Shown one piece after another: positions 1 through 8,365 of a stretch of 64,000 nt of DNA (positions are counted from its first letter, which is position 1; each line of letters begins with the position of its first letter). This stretch comes from CAJQLB01 sp905479065 (lineage in GTDB: Bacteria > Bacteroidota > Bacteroidia > Flavobacteriales > Flavobacteriaceae). The notes beneath the pieces are model-generated. The model saw only the letters and a program-made list of their open reading frames with translations. It was not told the origin of the DNA and did not search any database. Where the stretch lies: NCBI GenBank assembly GCA_943846735.1, contig OX044364.1, positions 868,001-932,000 of the forward strand. Reading direction: 5' to 3'. A program made the translations under genes and the position numbers.

Positions 1-1
1 A

Positions 2-871
2 TATCCTGATATTTTAAGTAATAGAAAAGCAGCAACCTCTAAGTACCATGGAAACAAGTATTATAATGGGTATAGAATTGGTGGAGTAAAGTTAAATTTA
101 GATGGTTCTCCTCAAGGAAAAACAGCTTGGCTAACACATGCTTATCACGTTCCTCCTGATGGTGAGAATAAAGACTATCACGGATACTCAAGCATGAGTG
201 ATGAAGATGCTTACAAACATGTTGCTGACGCCTACCAAAACAATTGGCAACTCATGTCGCATTGTAATGGTGATGCCGCGATAGATCAATATGTTAAGGC
301 CATATCAAAAGCTAACAAAGAATTTGGTAATGACGATAGAAGAATCGTAATTATTCATGCACAAACTGCTAGAGAAGATCAAGTAAAAAGCTTTGTAGAG
401 CAAGATATCTTTCCTTCATTTTTCCCGATGCATACTTTTTATTGGGGAGACTGGCATGTAAACTCTGTTTTGGGAAAAGATAGAGCTTATAAAATATCAC
501 CCACAAACACAGCCCTAAAACTAGGCCTAAAATTCACTTCTCATCACGATGCACCAGTAGCATTACCGAGTTCAATTCGAGTTCTATCTGCGACTGTCAC
601 ACGTCGCTCCAGGAGTGGAGATGTTATTGGCCCAGATGAACGGGTATCTGCATATGTCGGATTAAAAACATTAACAGATTGGGCTGCTTATCAGCATTTT
701 GAAGAAGATAGCAAAGGAACTATAGAAGTCGGAAAGGTTGCAGATTTTGTGGTTTTAGATAAAAATCCCTTAAAAATAGATCCCTTAGAGATTGAAAATT
801 TAAATATTATTAATACTTATAAAAATGGTCAAGTCATTTTTGATAAAAATAATATTGACAATATCCAGTAA
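2..871 (+). CDS. YtcJ-like amidohydrolase, C-terminal part (5' end outside window)
   Basis: The frame is open from the first bases of the window, so this is the last 290 codons of a longer gene. An internal ATG at 194 is not the real start, because recognisable protein runs upstream of it (GGVKLNLDGSPQGKTAW, the conserved 'K-x-x-x-DGS-x-G' segment of amidohydrolase family 3). Further family marks are SHCNGDAAID, IIHAQTA (a metal-type His), SHHDAPV, and the closing GTIEVGKVADFVVLDKNP strand that returns to the small beta-sandwich domain. Members are metal-dependent hydrolases of amide or C-N bonds; the substrate cannot be told. Whether it is exported cannot be judged because the N-terminus is missing. 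Confidence 0.88.
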   Translation, partial: YPDILSNRKAATSKYHGNKYYNGYRIGGVKLNLDGSPQGKTAWLTHAYHVPPDGENKDYHGYSSMSDEDAYKHVADAYQNNWQLMSHCNGDAAIDQYVKAISKANKEFGNDDRRIVIIHAQTAREDQVKSFVEQDIFPSFFPMHTFYWGDWHVNSVLGKDRAYKISPTNTALKLGLKFTSHHDAPVALPSSIRVLSATVTRRSRSGDVIGPDERVSAYVGLKTLTDWAAYQHFEEDSKGTIEVGKVADFVVLDKNPLKIDPLEIENLNIINTYKNGQVIFDKNNIDNIQ

Positions 872-882
872 TTAAAATTATC

Positions 883-1272
883 ATGTTAAAAAAAATTCAA
901 ATTTATAGCCTGTTAATTACAATTAGTTTCTGTTTTACACAATGTCGAAACAATACAGTCTCTAAAAGCAAAAACAAGAAATTTGAGGAAAACTTTGGAC
1001 AAAAAAAACAAAATCTTGTTGGAAACTGGGTTTCAATGGAGAAAAATGAAACCATTGAAAATTTAGCAAAATTAGTAGTCAAAGAAAATAATATTCCCTA
1101 TCCAATTCGTACCATCGTGAACATAGAAAAACAATTGGTTAGCGGGATGAATTACAGATTTGTTATAATTTTAGATAATGGAGAGCACTGGACAACACAA
1201 ATTTATGTAAATACGAAAAATGAAAAACAAATAACAACATTTACACCTATAAAACCTCTCATTAATCAATAG
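883..1272 (+). CDS. small putative lipoprotein
   Basis: A 129-residue protein beginning 11 bases after the amidohydrolase stop, so probably in the same transcript. The N-terminus is a hydrophobic signal (IYSLLITISFCFTQC) with a lipobox-like FTQC; Cys21 would be lipidated. The mature part is basic and Lys/Asn-rich and contains WVSMEKNETIENLAKLV and a segment with GEHWTTQIYV that looks like beta strands. I do not recognise the family. The role is unknown; the context suggests an envelope accessory of the upstream hydrolase, which is inference only. Confidence 0.6.
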   Translation: MLKKIQIYSLLITISFCFTQCRNNTVSKSKNKKFEENFGQKKQNLVGNWVSMEKNETIENLAKLVVKENNIPYPIRTIVNIEKQLVSGMNYRFVIILDNGEHWTTQIYVNTKNEKQITTFTPIKPLINQ

Positions 1273-1337
1273 TAACGCAAACTTTTTATAGAACAAAGAA
1301 ATCATTTTACAGTTACTAAAACAATAAACCAAAAAAT

Positions 1338-2075
1338 ATGAAACTATTTAGATACTACGTTATTTTATCGATGTGTTTAACCGTAGTTCAACTGTCGGCA
1401 CAAAAAACGGAGGACGCCTCAGTAGATGCCTCAAAACCCACAAACTTATACACGCAAATTAATAGTGCTTTTGAATACCAATCACTCAAAAATGGGACAC
1501 ATTTATTTGGAACACGTATTAACATACAATACGCGTTTAATCCTGATAATTTATTACTTGTGGAAGTTCCTTTACTTTATAATGACAACTCTAAATCCTT
1601 TGGGATATCAGATACTCGGGTTAGATATTTTCATGTGGTGAAAAGAAATATAACATCTCGATTTATTGCGATTGCTCCATTTGCTGATGTCACAATTCCT
1701 TCAGGATCTTTCACCAAAGGGCTAGGTAGCGATGTTTGGTCAGTCACCGCAGGTTTGGTTGCAGGATACTTGGTTTCTCCAAAAATATCAATGTTTCCAG
1801 GAATTGGTTATGTCCATATTACAGATCCAAACAAGTACGCTGGCAGTTCGCAAAATGGTTTAAATATTCAGACAAACATGAGTGTTAGTTTTTCTAAACG
1901 AGCCTTTCTTTTCATCAATCCAATTGTAACCTTTCTTTCAAAAACCATTTGGACTGGTGAATTAAATTTTAATTACATGATTACACCAAATAAATTAAAA
2001 ATTAACTTCGGTTATTTCCCAAATTTCACCAATGATATCAGTACCTTTAGAATTGGAACAACACTCTTTCTATGA
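1338..2075 (+). CDS. outer-membrane beta-barrel protein, putative transporter-like
   Basis: 245 residues with a Sec signal peptide (cleavage likely after LSAQ, residue 22). The mature protein alternates polar and hydrophobic residues as a beta barrel does (for example TRINIQYAFNPDNLLLVEVPLLY and TGELNFNYMITPNKLKINFGYFPNF) and ends in a hydrophobic/aromatic strand, TFRIGTTLFL, typical of outer-membrane barrels. Length and pattern recall the 'transporter/MetA-pathway of phenol degradation' barrel group, but that is a loose match. The stop codon overlaps the next start (ATGA at 2072-2075), so the two are translationally coupled. Confidence 0.65.
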   Translation: MKLFRYYVILSMCLTVVQLSAQKTEDASVDASKPTNLYTQINSAFEYQSLKNGTHLFGTRINIQYAFNPDNLLLVEVPLLYNDNSKSFGISDTRVRYFHVVKRNITSRFIAIAPFADVTIPSGSFTKGLGSDVWSVTAGLVAGYLVSPKISMFPGIGYVHITDPNKYAGSSQNGLNIQTNMSVSFSKRAFLFINPIVTFLSKTIWTGELNFNYMITPNKLKINFGYFPNFTNDISTFRIGTTLFL

Positions 2076-2458
2076 CAGCAACCTCTCTTCAACAAAAAGT
2101 ACAAAAAATACTTATAAAATTCCTCATTATTAGCATCGCCGTACTAGCTCTTTTCCTATGGGCATGTTCTTGGACTTACTCTGAAGGCACACGTTCTGGA
2201 AATCTTATTAAGGTTTCAAAAAAAGGAGTTGTTTTCAAAACCTATGAGGGAGAACTTAATCTAGGCGGTGTGCGCATGACTGAAGGACTAGAAGGCAATA
2301 TTTGGTCATTTACAATCCTAAATGAAGACCTTATTAATAGTCTAAAGGATTTTGAAGGTAAACGCGTAAAACTCTATTACAAAGAAAGATATCGCACCAT
2401 GCCTTGGCTTGGAGACACAAACTACATCATGACTAGTGTTGAAGAATTCAAACCTTAA
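2072..2458 (+). CDS. small membrane-anchored protein
   Basis: 128 residues. A single membrane segment near residues 14-32 (ILIKFLIISIAVLALFLWAC) is followed by a soluble domain with SWTYSEGTRSGNLIKVSKKGVVFKTYEGELNLGG, a pattern I associate with a short conserved Bacteroidota family of unknown function that is sometimes mis-titled '6-phosphogluconate dehydrogenase'. Nothing of a dehydrogenase fold is visible here. It overlaps the upstream barrel gene by four bases (ATGA), so the pair is probably co-translated. Confidence 0.65.
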   Translation: MTATSLQQKVQKILIKFLIISIAVLALFLWACSWTYSEGTRSGNLIKVSKKGVVFKTYEGELNLGGVRMTEGLEGNIWSFTILNEDLINSLKDFEGKRVKLYYKERYRTMPWLGDTNYIMTSVEEFKP

Positions 2459-2490
2459 TAAATGGTTATTTAATCTGTCTCTTTTTAAAA

Positions 2491-3333
2491 TTACTTTGAT
2501 CTTAATATAAGTAGTGGAATAGAGATCTGTTGCGTTAAATTTTCTGAAACATTACCAAGTAACAAACGGTTAAAAAACGAACGTTTTTTTTGAGTAATTG
2601 CTAAAAAGTCAACTTTATTAAATGTACAGAATTCATGAATAGACTCTAAAAATCTTGAATCTTGTAATTCAAAAAAATTAGTAGATGTTTCATTAGTGAG
2701 ATGTCCTTTTAGTGAATCTCTGTTTTTCTTTTGTATAAACGAAAGTTTGTCTTTTTTAGAAATGTGCAGTAACTGAAGGCTCGAATCATGAGTCTTCAAA
2801 ATACTGGTTAGCGGCTTAAATTCATTCTCTATAATTGCTGTTGAATAATCCGTTAAATAGACTGATTTTTTGAACTCTTGAAAATGATAATTATTAGGAA
2901 TTACCATCATCGGGCATACACCGCGACGAATTAACTTTATCGTATTACTCCCAAAAATAACTTGATTAAGGCCTGACACTCCTTTTGTTCCCAAGACGAC
3001 TAAATCAATTTTATTCAACGTGCATAACTGATTTGTGGCATCTATAAAATTATCAAAATCTACAATGGATATAAACTTATGATTTAGATTTAAATACTTT
3101 GATTTTAGTGTTATTATTAAATTGTCTATGGACTTTTTAGAGGTTTGAATTAGGGATTGATAAAGATTCATCGAAGGGGTAGCTGTCATCAAATCGTCAG
3201 AAATAAACGATGTAGCTTTCTGCACATTCAAAATAAAAAAAGTACACTTGCTTTTGGCAAAAATTTGCATCGCCCCATCAATTGCATTTAAAGAATTATT
3301 GGAAAAATCTGTCGGTAGTAATATTCCTTTCAT
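2491..3333 (-). CDS. tandem universal stress protein (UspA family)
   Basis: 280 residues made of two Usp domains. The first (about 1-146) begins MKGILLPTDFSNNSLNAID and has the ATP-binding signature G-2x-G-9x-G-S at Gly115 (GTKGVSGLNQVIFGSNT), so it probably binds ATP. In the second domain (about 150-280) the matching stretch reads KKRSFFNRLLLGNVSENL: the first glycines are gone, which suggests that this half is structural or binds something else. Tandem Usp proteins are cytoplasmic and common in flavobacteria. The gene is transcribed away from the DUF3108 gene and convergent with the operon at its left. Confidence 0.88.
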   Translation of the reverse strand: MKGILLPTDFSNNSLNAIDGAMQIFAKSKCTFFILNVQKATSFISDDLMTATPSMNLYQSLIQTSKKSIDNLIITLKSKYLNLNHKFISIVDFDNFIDATNQLCTLNKIDLVVLGTKGVSGLNQVIFGSNTIKLIRRGVCPMMVIPNNYHFQEFKKSVYLTDYSTAIIENEFKPLTSILKTHDSSLQLLHISKKDKLSFIQKKNRDSLKGHLTNETSTNFFELQDSRFLESIHEFCTFNKVDFLAITQKKRSFFNRLLLGNVSENLTQQISIPLLILRSK

Positions 3334-3483
3334 ATGACGAATTATTCCTCTAAATTACCTCAAAACGTCATAAGAATTTATGATATAAGTCACTTAAAAG
3401 ATTATGCTAGTAAAATAAAATCTTTAAACGTATTTTTGCCTTAAACATAGAAGCATTCTAAAGATTGTTGAAATAAAAAGTGT

Positions 3484-4263
3484 ATGAATCGATTCATTAT
3501 AATAGTATTAGGTCTTATCAGTTTTGTTATAAGTGGTCAAAATAATACCATTGCCCCTGGTGAAAAATTAACATTTACAGCCTCCTATAACATGTCTGGA
3601 TTATTGACCGATTTTGCGCAAATCACTATGGAGACAACTACATTTAAAACCTCTAAATCTGAATTTTTACGTCTGCGATGTAAAGCACAAACCTATGAGA
3701 AATGGAATCAATTTTTTGCGATCAACGATACTTATGAAACTTTTGTTAATCCAACTAATTTAGAGCCTTACATACATAAAAGACAGATTAATGAAGGTGG
3801 TTATTTCAAAAAAATGCAGTACAACTTTGACAGTAAATCTCAATCTGTTAAAAGTATCAAAACTAAACGTAGAAAAGACGGAACTTTCTGGGATGAAAAA
3901 AACACCTTTCGAGTAAGTGAGCAAACAAAGGACATCATAACCACCCTCTATGCACTACGAAATTCAGACATTCATAAAGCTAAAATTGGAACTAAGGATC
4001 GCATAACCGTTTTGTTTGACAACAAAGAAACAGAAATTACGATAGCTTTAATCGCTATTGAAACAATAGACACAAAACTTGGTATGATCAAATGTTATAA
4101 AGTGGGTGTTTCGTTGCAAAACTCTGAAATTCTAAATAACGATAACGATAATGTTATCTGGTTAACAGCCGACAAAAATAAAGTGCCAGTATATGTGAAG
4201 TTTAAAGTGCCTGTAGGAAATGGGGAACTCAAAATTCAACATGCAACTGGTTTAAAATTCTAA
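3484..4263 (+). CDS. DUF3108 domain exported protein
   Basis: 259 residues with a short signal peptide (MNRFIIIVLGLISFVISGQ). The mature chain opens with APGEKLTFTASYNMSGLLTDFAQITM, the typical first strands of DUF3108, a lipocalin-like beta-rich periplasmic fold. Later blocks (EPYIHKRQINEGGYFKKMQYNFD; VIWLTADKNKVPVYVKFKVPVG) also fit that family. The molecular role of DUF3108 proteins is not established. A Bacteroidota -7 box, TATTTTTG, lies at 3431-3438, but no good -33 box is seen. The small membrane gene follows after three bases. Confidence 0.8.
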   Translation: MNRFIIIVLGLISFVISGQNNTIAPGEKLTFTASYNMSGLLTDFAQITMETTTFKTSKSEFLRLRCKAQTYEKWNQFFAINDTYETFVNPTNLEPYIHKRQINEGGYFKKMQYNFDSKSQSVKSIKTKRRKDGTFWDEKNTFRVSEQTKDIITTLYALRNSDIHKAKIGTKDRITVLFDNKETEITIALIAIETIDTKLGMIKCYKVGVSLQNSEILNNDNDNVIWLTADKNKVPVYVKFKVPVGNGELKIQHATGLKF

Positions 4264-4266
4264 TCT

Positions 4267-4593
4267 ATGAGATTTATATTATTATTCGCATCGTGCTTAT
4301 TAGCTTTTATTAGCACAGCCCTGTCGGTCCTTCCTTTTGGTTTAATTGCTTTCATCCCAATTGCCATCGGATTAACACTTAGTTGGGTTTGTTACAAAAA
4401 AACCTTGAGTGATGGTAAAAAACTAATTTTTATTCAGCTCATTATTGCTGTTTTTGTGTGCTCTAGTTGTTTAACGCTCTACAATACGTTTAGGCCTAAT
4501 ACAATTGTCAACGCTGATGAAGCATCAGAAATAGAAAAACAAAATGATATAGAGACTTTAGAAGAATTAGAAAATCTTGAGATTGAAAATTAA
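4267..4593 (+). CDS. small membrane protein with acidic tail
   Basis: 108 residues. There are two hydrophobic segments near the N-terminus (about 2-40), a third at about 57-77 (LIFIQLIIAVFVCSSCLTLY), and then a strongly acidic tail (EIEKQNDIETLEELENLEIEN). It starts three bases after the DUF3108 gene and is very likely in its operon. I do not recognise the family; a role beside the DUF3108 protein in the envelope is inferred from position only. Confidence 0.6.
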   Translation: MRFILLFASCLLAFISTALSVLPFGLIAFIPIAIGLTLSWVCYKKTLSDGKKLIFIQLIIAVFVCSSCLTLYNTFRPNTIVNADEASEIEKQNDIETLEELENLEIEN

Positions 4594-4635
4594 TGAAATT
4601 TTCACGTTATTTATGAACTATCTAAAAACAGTTTG

Positions 4636-5673
4636 ATGAAGTTTTACATCGTTGCATCTATTTTATCTTTTATTGGCTCCTGCGCAACGTTGAGTCATAA
4701 AGAAAAGATTGAGAATATTAAAAATAGTATTATTATTAACCAACCGAGTCAAATCGTCTCTTACGCAAATACTATTACGGCTAGAGAACTCAATAACCAT
4801 CTTTACCAATTTGCATCAACAGATTTTGAAGGAAGAAATGTTGGTAATTCCGGACACAAAAAAGCTTCAAATTATCTCCGTGATTATTATATCTCACAAA
4901 ACATCCCGTCACCAATTAATGATAGTATTTATTATCAAGCTATTCCTTCTTTCAAATACGATGGTAAGAAATTTGACTCCTCGAATAACGTCGTAGCTTT
5001 TATTGAAGGAAGTGAGAAAGCTGAAGAAATAATAATTATATCGGCTCATATGGATCATATCGGTATTGATGACTCCGGAGATGTTTTTCAAGGAGCGGAT
5101 GATAATGCTTCTGGAACCGCTGCTCTACTTGAGATAGCTCAAGCTTTTCAAAAAGCAAAAAATGATGGTTTTGGCCCCAAACGCTCACTTCTTTTTATAC
5201 ATTTTACTGCAGAAGAAAAAAATCTTCGTGGTTCTGAATTCTATGTAAATAATCCTATTTTTCCACTCGAGAAGACAGTGTCTAATTTGAACGCAGATAT
5301 GATTGGTCGTATTGATAATAGACACGAATTTGATCCAAATTATATTTATCTCATTGGTTCTGATAGATTGAGCAGAGAATTACATTGGATATCAGAAGCC
5401 GTTAATTCAAAATTTATCAATTTAAATTTAGACTATAAATACAACGATGAATCAGACAGTAATCGCTATTATTATCGCTCAGATCATTATAATTTTGCAA
5501 AAAATGGTATTCCAATTATTTTTTATTTTAATGGAAAACATGATGATTATCATAAAACAACAGATACCCCTGATAAAATCATTTACACTTTATTAGAAAA
5601 AAGAACCAAGTTAATCTTCGTAACTGCTTGGCAGCTGGCTAATCAGAAAAATCGATTAATAATTGATAATTAA
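4636..5673 (+). CDS. M28 family zinc peptidase lipoprotein without PA domain
   Basis: 345 residues. I place the start at the ATG at 4636, not the TTG three bases earlier. The signal ends in a lipobox, FIGSC (Cys16), so the enzyme is probably lipid-anchored. M28 zinc ligands are visible: His138 and Asp140 (SAHMDHIG), Asp155/Asp156 (GADDNASG), Glu193-Glu194 (TAEEK), Asp221 (NADMIGR) and His305 (DYHKTTDTPDKI). The likely activity is release of amino-terminal residues from peptides. Between the N-terminal TSTDFEGRNVG block and the catalytic core there are only about 60 residues; the next gene has about 220 there, including a PA domain. The two genes are clear paralogues in tandem. Confidence 0.9.
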   Translation: MKFYIVASILSFIGSCATLSHKEKIENIKNSIIINQPSQIVSYANTITARELNNHLYQFASTDFEGRNVGNSGHKKASNYLRDYYISQNIPSPINDSIYYQAIPSFKYDGKKFDSSNNVVAFIEGSEKAEEIIIISAHMDHIGIDDSGDVFQGADDNASGTAALLEIAQAFQKAKNDGFGPKRSLLFIHFTAEEKNLRGSEFYVNNPIFPLEKTVSNLNADMIGRIDNRHEFDPNYIYLIGSDRLSRELHWISEAVNSKFINLNLDYKYNDESDSNRYYYRSDHYNFAKNGIPIIFYFNGKHDDYHKTTDTPDKIIYTLLEKRTKLIFVTAWQLANQKNRLIIDN

Positions 5674-5760
5674 TTGAAATTATAAAAGTTTGTTAAAAGG
5701 TTGAACATAAGAAGAAAGAACTCTTGCTTTTTGTAATATCGTAATTTAAAAATAATACCC

Positions 5761-7341
5761 ATGAAAAATATATTTATTCTTGTTTCTACATTGTTCTGTC
5801 TTAGTTGTGGAACTCCGAAAGAGTCCTCTACAGTAAAAGAAGCCAAAACAACTCCAATTGATATTATAGAGTTTGGTTCTACTATCACCCAAGACGAATT
5901 AAAGGACATGCTCTATGTTTATGCTTCAGATGCTTTTGAAGGAAGAGAAACTGGAGAACCTGGTCATGAAAAAGCAGTCAATTACATCAAAGATTTTTAC
6001 AGTTCAAAATCAATTGCGCCATTGCAGTCTAGTGGTGATTATTTTCAAGAAGTTACATTTCAACAGCTATTCGTGCCTAAGGTTAGTACTACTATTAATG
6101 GAACTACACTAAAGACATTTGATGACATTATTTCTTTATCTCCTGCAATGTCTGCAAGTATGTCAAGTGATGAGTTGTTTTATGTTGGATATGGCATTGA
6201 TGACCCAAATTATAGTGATTTTAATAATATTAATGTCAAAGGTAAAATTCTCATTGCCAAAGCTGGAGAACCACAAAGTGATGACGGTGTATTTTTAGTC
6301 TCCGGAACAAAAGAAAAATCTAAATGGTCAAACGGACGACAAGGTCGAAGATCAAAGCAGGATGCAGCTAAACGTATGGGAGCAAAAGCACTTTTGTTTG
6401 TGGATAATGCTGCCTTCAAATATTATTCATACGCCTACAGACAACGTTCAGAAAATAACGCATCTATAGGCCTATCCCTTGGTGATGGCAGCACAGTAAA
6501 GGATGATATGCCCTTCATGTTACTATCGGAATCGGTGCTATCGTCCATTGATTCAAATTTAATGCAGTCAAATATCCCACAGTCTATCAAAGCTGACATT
6601 TCCTTAAATCAAAAAAATAAAAGTACCGCTATAGTTTCAAATAATGTAGCTAGTATTATAAGAGGCTCAGAGTTTCCTAACGAATACATTATCATAAGTG
6701 CACATTCAGATCATGTCGGTGTCAATGGTGATGGAGAAGTTTATAATGGCGCTGACGATGATGGTTCTGGATCTGTTGCTATTTTAGAAATAGCCGAAGC
6801 CTTCAAAATTGCGGAGTCTCGAGGTTTAGCGCCTCGCCGATCCATTATTTTCTTGCATGTTACAGGAGAGGAGAAAGGTCTCCTTGGATCACAATACTAC
6901 ACAGATATTGAACCATTAGTCCCACTAGCCAACACCGTTGCCAATTTAAATATTGATATGATTGGTAGAATCGATCCAAAAAGAGAAGGTAAAAGAAATT
7001 ACTTATATCTAATAGGAAGCGATAAGTTGAGTTCAGAATTACATACTATATCTGAAACCGTCAATCAAAAGTATTCTAATATTGAATTTGATTATACGTT
7101 TAATGATGATAATGACCCAAATCGCTTTTACTACCGTTCGGATCATTACAATTTTGCAAAAAACAATGTCCCCATTATTTTTTATTTCAATGGTACTCAT
7201 GAAGACTATCATCAAATTGGTGATACACCAGATAAAATAGAATATGATTTATTAGAGAACAGATCACGCTTAATATTCTACACTGCTTGGGAATTAGCAA
7301 ATCGGGATGAGCGCATTAAGGTTGATAAAACAAGTAAATAA
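5761..7341 (+). CDS. M28 family zinc peptidase lipoprotein with PA domain
   Basis: 526 residues with lipobox LSC at Cys16. An N-terminal part (SDAFEGRETGEPGHEKAVNYIKDFY) is followed by a protease-associated (PA) domain at about 110-265 (KGKILIAKAGEP; AAKRMGAKALLFVDNAA) and the M28 catalytic core: SAHSDHVG, GADDDGSGS, TGEEKGLLGS, NIDMIGRID and DYHQIGDTPDKI. All zinc ligands and the catalytic Glu are present. It probably acts as an aminopeptidase on the outside of the cell. It lies 87 bases after its paralogue and ends at a strong hairpin terminator. The close sequence match across both N- and C-terminal parts points to tandem duplication with later domain loss or gain. Confidence 0.93.
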   Translation: MKNIFILVSTLFCLSCGTPKESSTVKEAKTTPIDIIEFGSTITQDELKDMLYVYASDAFEGRETGEPGHEKAVNYIKDFYSSKSIAPLQSSGDYFQEVTFQQLFVPKVSTTINGTTLKTFDDIISLSPAMSASMSSDELFYVGYGIDDPNYSDFNNINVKGKILIAKAGEPQSDDGVFLVSGTKEKSKWSNGRQGRRSKQDAAKRMGAKALLFVDNAAFKYYSYAYRQRSENNASIGLSLGDGSTVKDDMPFMLLSESVLSSIDSNLMQSNIPQSIKADISLNQKNKSTAIVSNNVASIIRGSEFPNEYIIISAHSDHVGVNGDGEVYNGADDDGSGSVAILEIAEAFKIAESRGLAPRRSIIFLHVTGEEKGLLGSQYYTDIEPLVPLANTVANLNIDMIGRIDPKREGKRNYLYLIGSDKLSSELHTISETVNQKYSNIEFDYTFNDDNDPNRFYYRSDHYNFAKNNVPIIFYFNGTHEDYHQIGDTPDKIEYDLLENRSRLIFYTAWELANRDERIKVDKTSK

Positions 7342-7373
7342 GTATTAATTCAACAAACTAACCAGTACTAATC

Positions 7374-7409
7374 AAAAAAGCTTCTCTTAGAATAGAGAAG
7401 CTTTTTTTT
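7374..7409. terminator. bidirectional intrinsic terminator
   Basis: A 13-bp stem (AAAAAAGCTTCTC paired with GAGAAGCTTTTTT) closes an 8-base loop and is flanked by A and T runs on both sides. It can end the M28 peptidase transcript on the plus strand and the tRNA-His transcript on the minus strand. Confidence 0.88.
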
Positions 7410-7410
7410 G

Positions 7411-7484
7411 GGTGGAAGATGGGATTCGAACCCACGACCCTCGGTACCACAAACCGATGCTCTAACCAACTGAGCTACAACCAC
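7411..7484 (-). tRNA. tRNA-His (anticodon GTG)
   Basis: On the minus strand the D arm (GCTCAGTTGGTTAGAGC), the anticodon stem TCGGT/ACCGA around the loop TTGTGGT (anticodon GTG, His) and the T arm (GTGGG-TTCGAAT-CCCAT) are all present. A G at position 7485 can serve as the G-1 that histidyl-tRNA synthetase needs, opposite C73. CCA is not fully encoded. The acceptor stem GTGGTTG against CTTCCAC pairs at five positions but leaves U-U at 5:68 and 6:67; this is discussed under findings. Confidence 0.93.
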
Positions 7485-7556
7485 CATTTTATTGCTCAAA
7501 ATTCGATTGCAAATGTAATTTATTTCGATTTTTAAACAAAGATTTTTTGTAAATAA

Positions 7557-8279
7557 TTATTTTAAATCATCAAAAGAAGTAATCGCAATATGTCGTTCTG
7601 TTGTAAAGCCTTCTGCGTAATCAACATGAATGAGTCTTCCCAAATCACGGGCTCTATAGGTGACACTATCCTTAAAATTCTTATTAGATATTGGGGTTTT
7701 AGGCTCATTACTTTGAGGGTCAAAAAATTGAGTTTTATATGCTTCAATCGCCTTCATCTTTTGACTCATAAAACCAGTTACATCTAAAACAAAATCAGGT
7801 TCTATGTGTTGCCATTGTATGTAATGAAAAACATGTTTTGGTCGCCATGGTTTTTGCCATGTTTTTTCACTTTCTGATCGTGTTTTTACTTTTATTAAAC
7901 CACTTAGGAAACAAGCATTACTCACTAATTTACTCCCTTTTCCATGATCAATATGCCGATCTTTAATCGCATTACATAATACAATATCAGGTTGATATTT
8001 TCTAATCTTTGTTATCAGTGCTAATTGATGCTCCTTGTCATTTATGAAAAACCCATCTGCAAACTGCATATTTTCGCGGATAGTAACCCCTAAAATATTC
8101 GCAGCATCGGCAGCCTCTAAATCTCGAGTCTCAGCCGTGCCGCGTGTTCCTAACTCTCCTCTTGTTAAATCTATAATACCTATCTTCTTTCCTCGTGATA
8201 TTTCTTTGGCTATGCTGGCGCCACATCCTAATTCAACATCATCTGGGTGCGCCCCTATCGCTAATATATCTAGTTTCAT
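7557..8279 (-). CDS. bshB1: bacillithiol biosynthesis deacetylase BshB1
   Basis: 240 residues of the PIG-L/LmbE fold. It hydrolyses the N-acetyl group of GlcNAc-malate to give GlcN-malate, the second step of bacillithiol synthesis in the cytoplasm. Zinc-site motifs are GAHPDDVELGCGA (residues 8-20) and DRHIDHGKGSKLV; the block TRGELGTRGTAETRDLEA is characteristic of BshB1 as opposed to other PIG-L enzymes. It lies 86 bases downstream of a Cys/Met-metabolism PLP enzyme in the same direction; since bacillithiol contains cysteine, co-transcription would make metabolic sense. The other bsh genes are not in this window. Confidence 0.93.
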   Translation of the reverse strand: MKLDILAIGAHPDDVELGCGASIAKEISRGKKIGIIDLTRGELGTRGTAETRDLEAADAANILGVTIRENMQFADGFFINDKEHQLALITKIRKYQPDIVLCNAIKDRHIDHGKGSKLVSNACFLSGLIKVKTRSESEKTWQKPWRPKHVFHYIQWQHIEPDFVLDVTGFMSQKMKAIEAYKTQFFDPQSNEPKTPISNKNFKDSVTYRARDLGRLIHVDYAEGFTTERHIAITSFDDLK

Positions 8280-8365
8280 ACAATAAAATTTAAATCTTCA
8301 AAAACACTAAATAAGGTTATGGTTCATACGGTTAATCGCTATTTATATTTCTAAATACACACACC

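Noticed and set aside
4633..4635. TTG as start of the first M28 peptidase
   Set aside because: An ATG follows immediately at 4636 and gives the same signal peptide.
8280..8365. SAM riboswitch or similar leader between the PLP enzyme and bshB1
   Set aside because: The 86-base gap is too short and shows no recognisable aptamer pattern.
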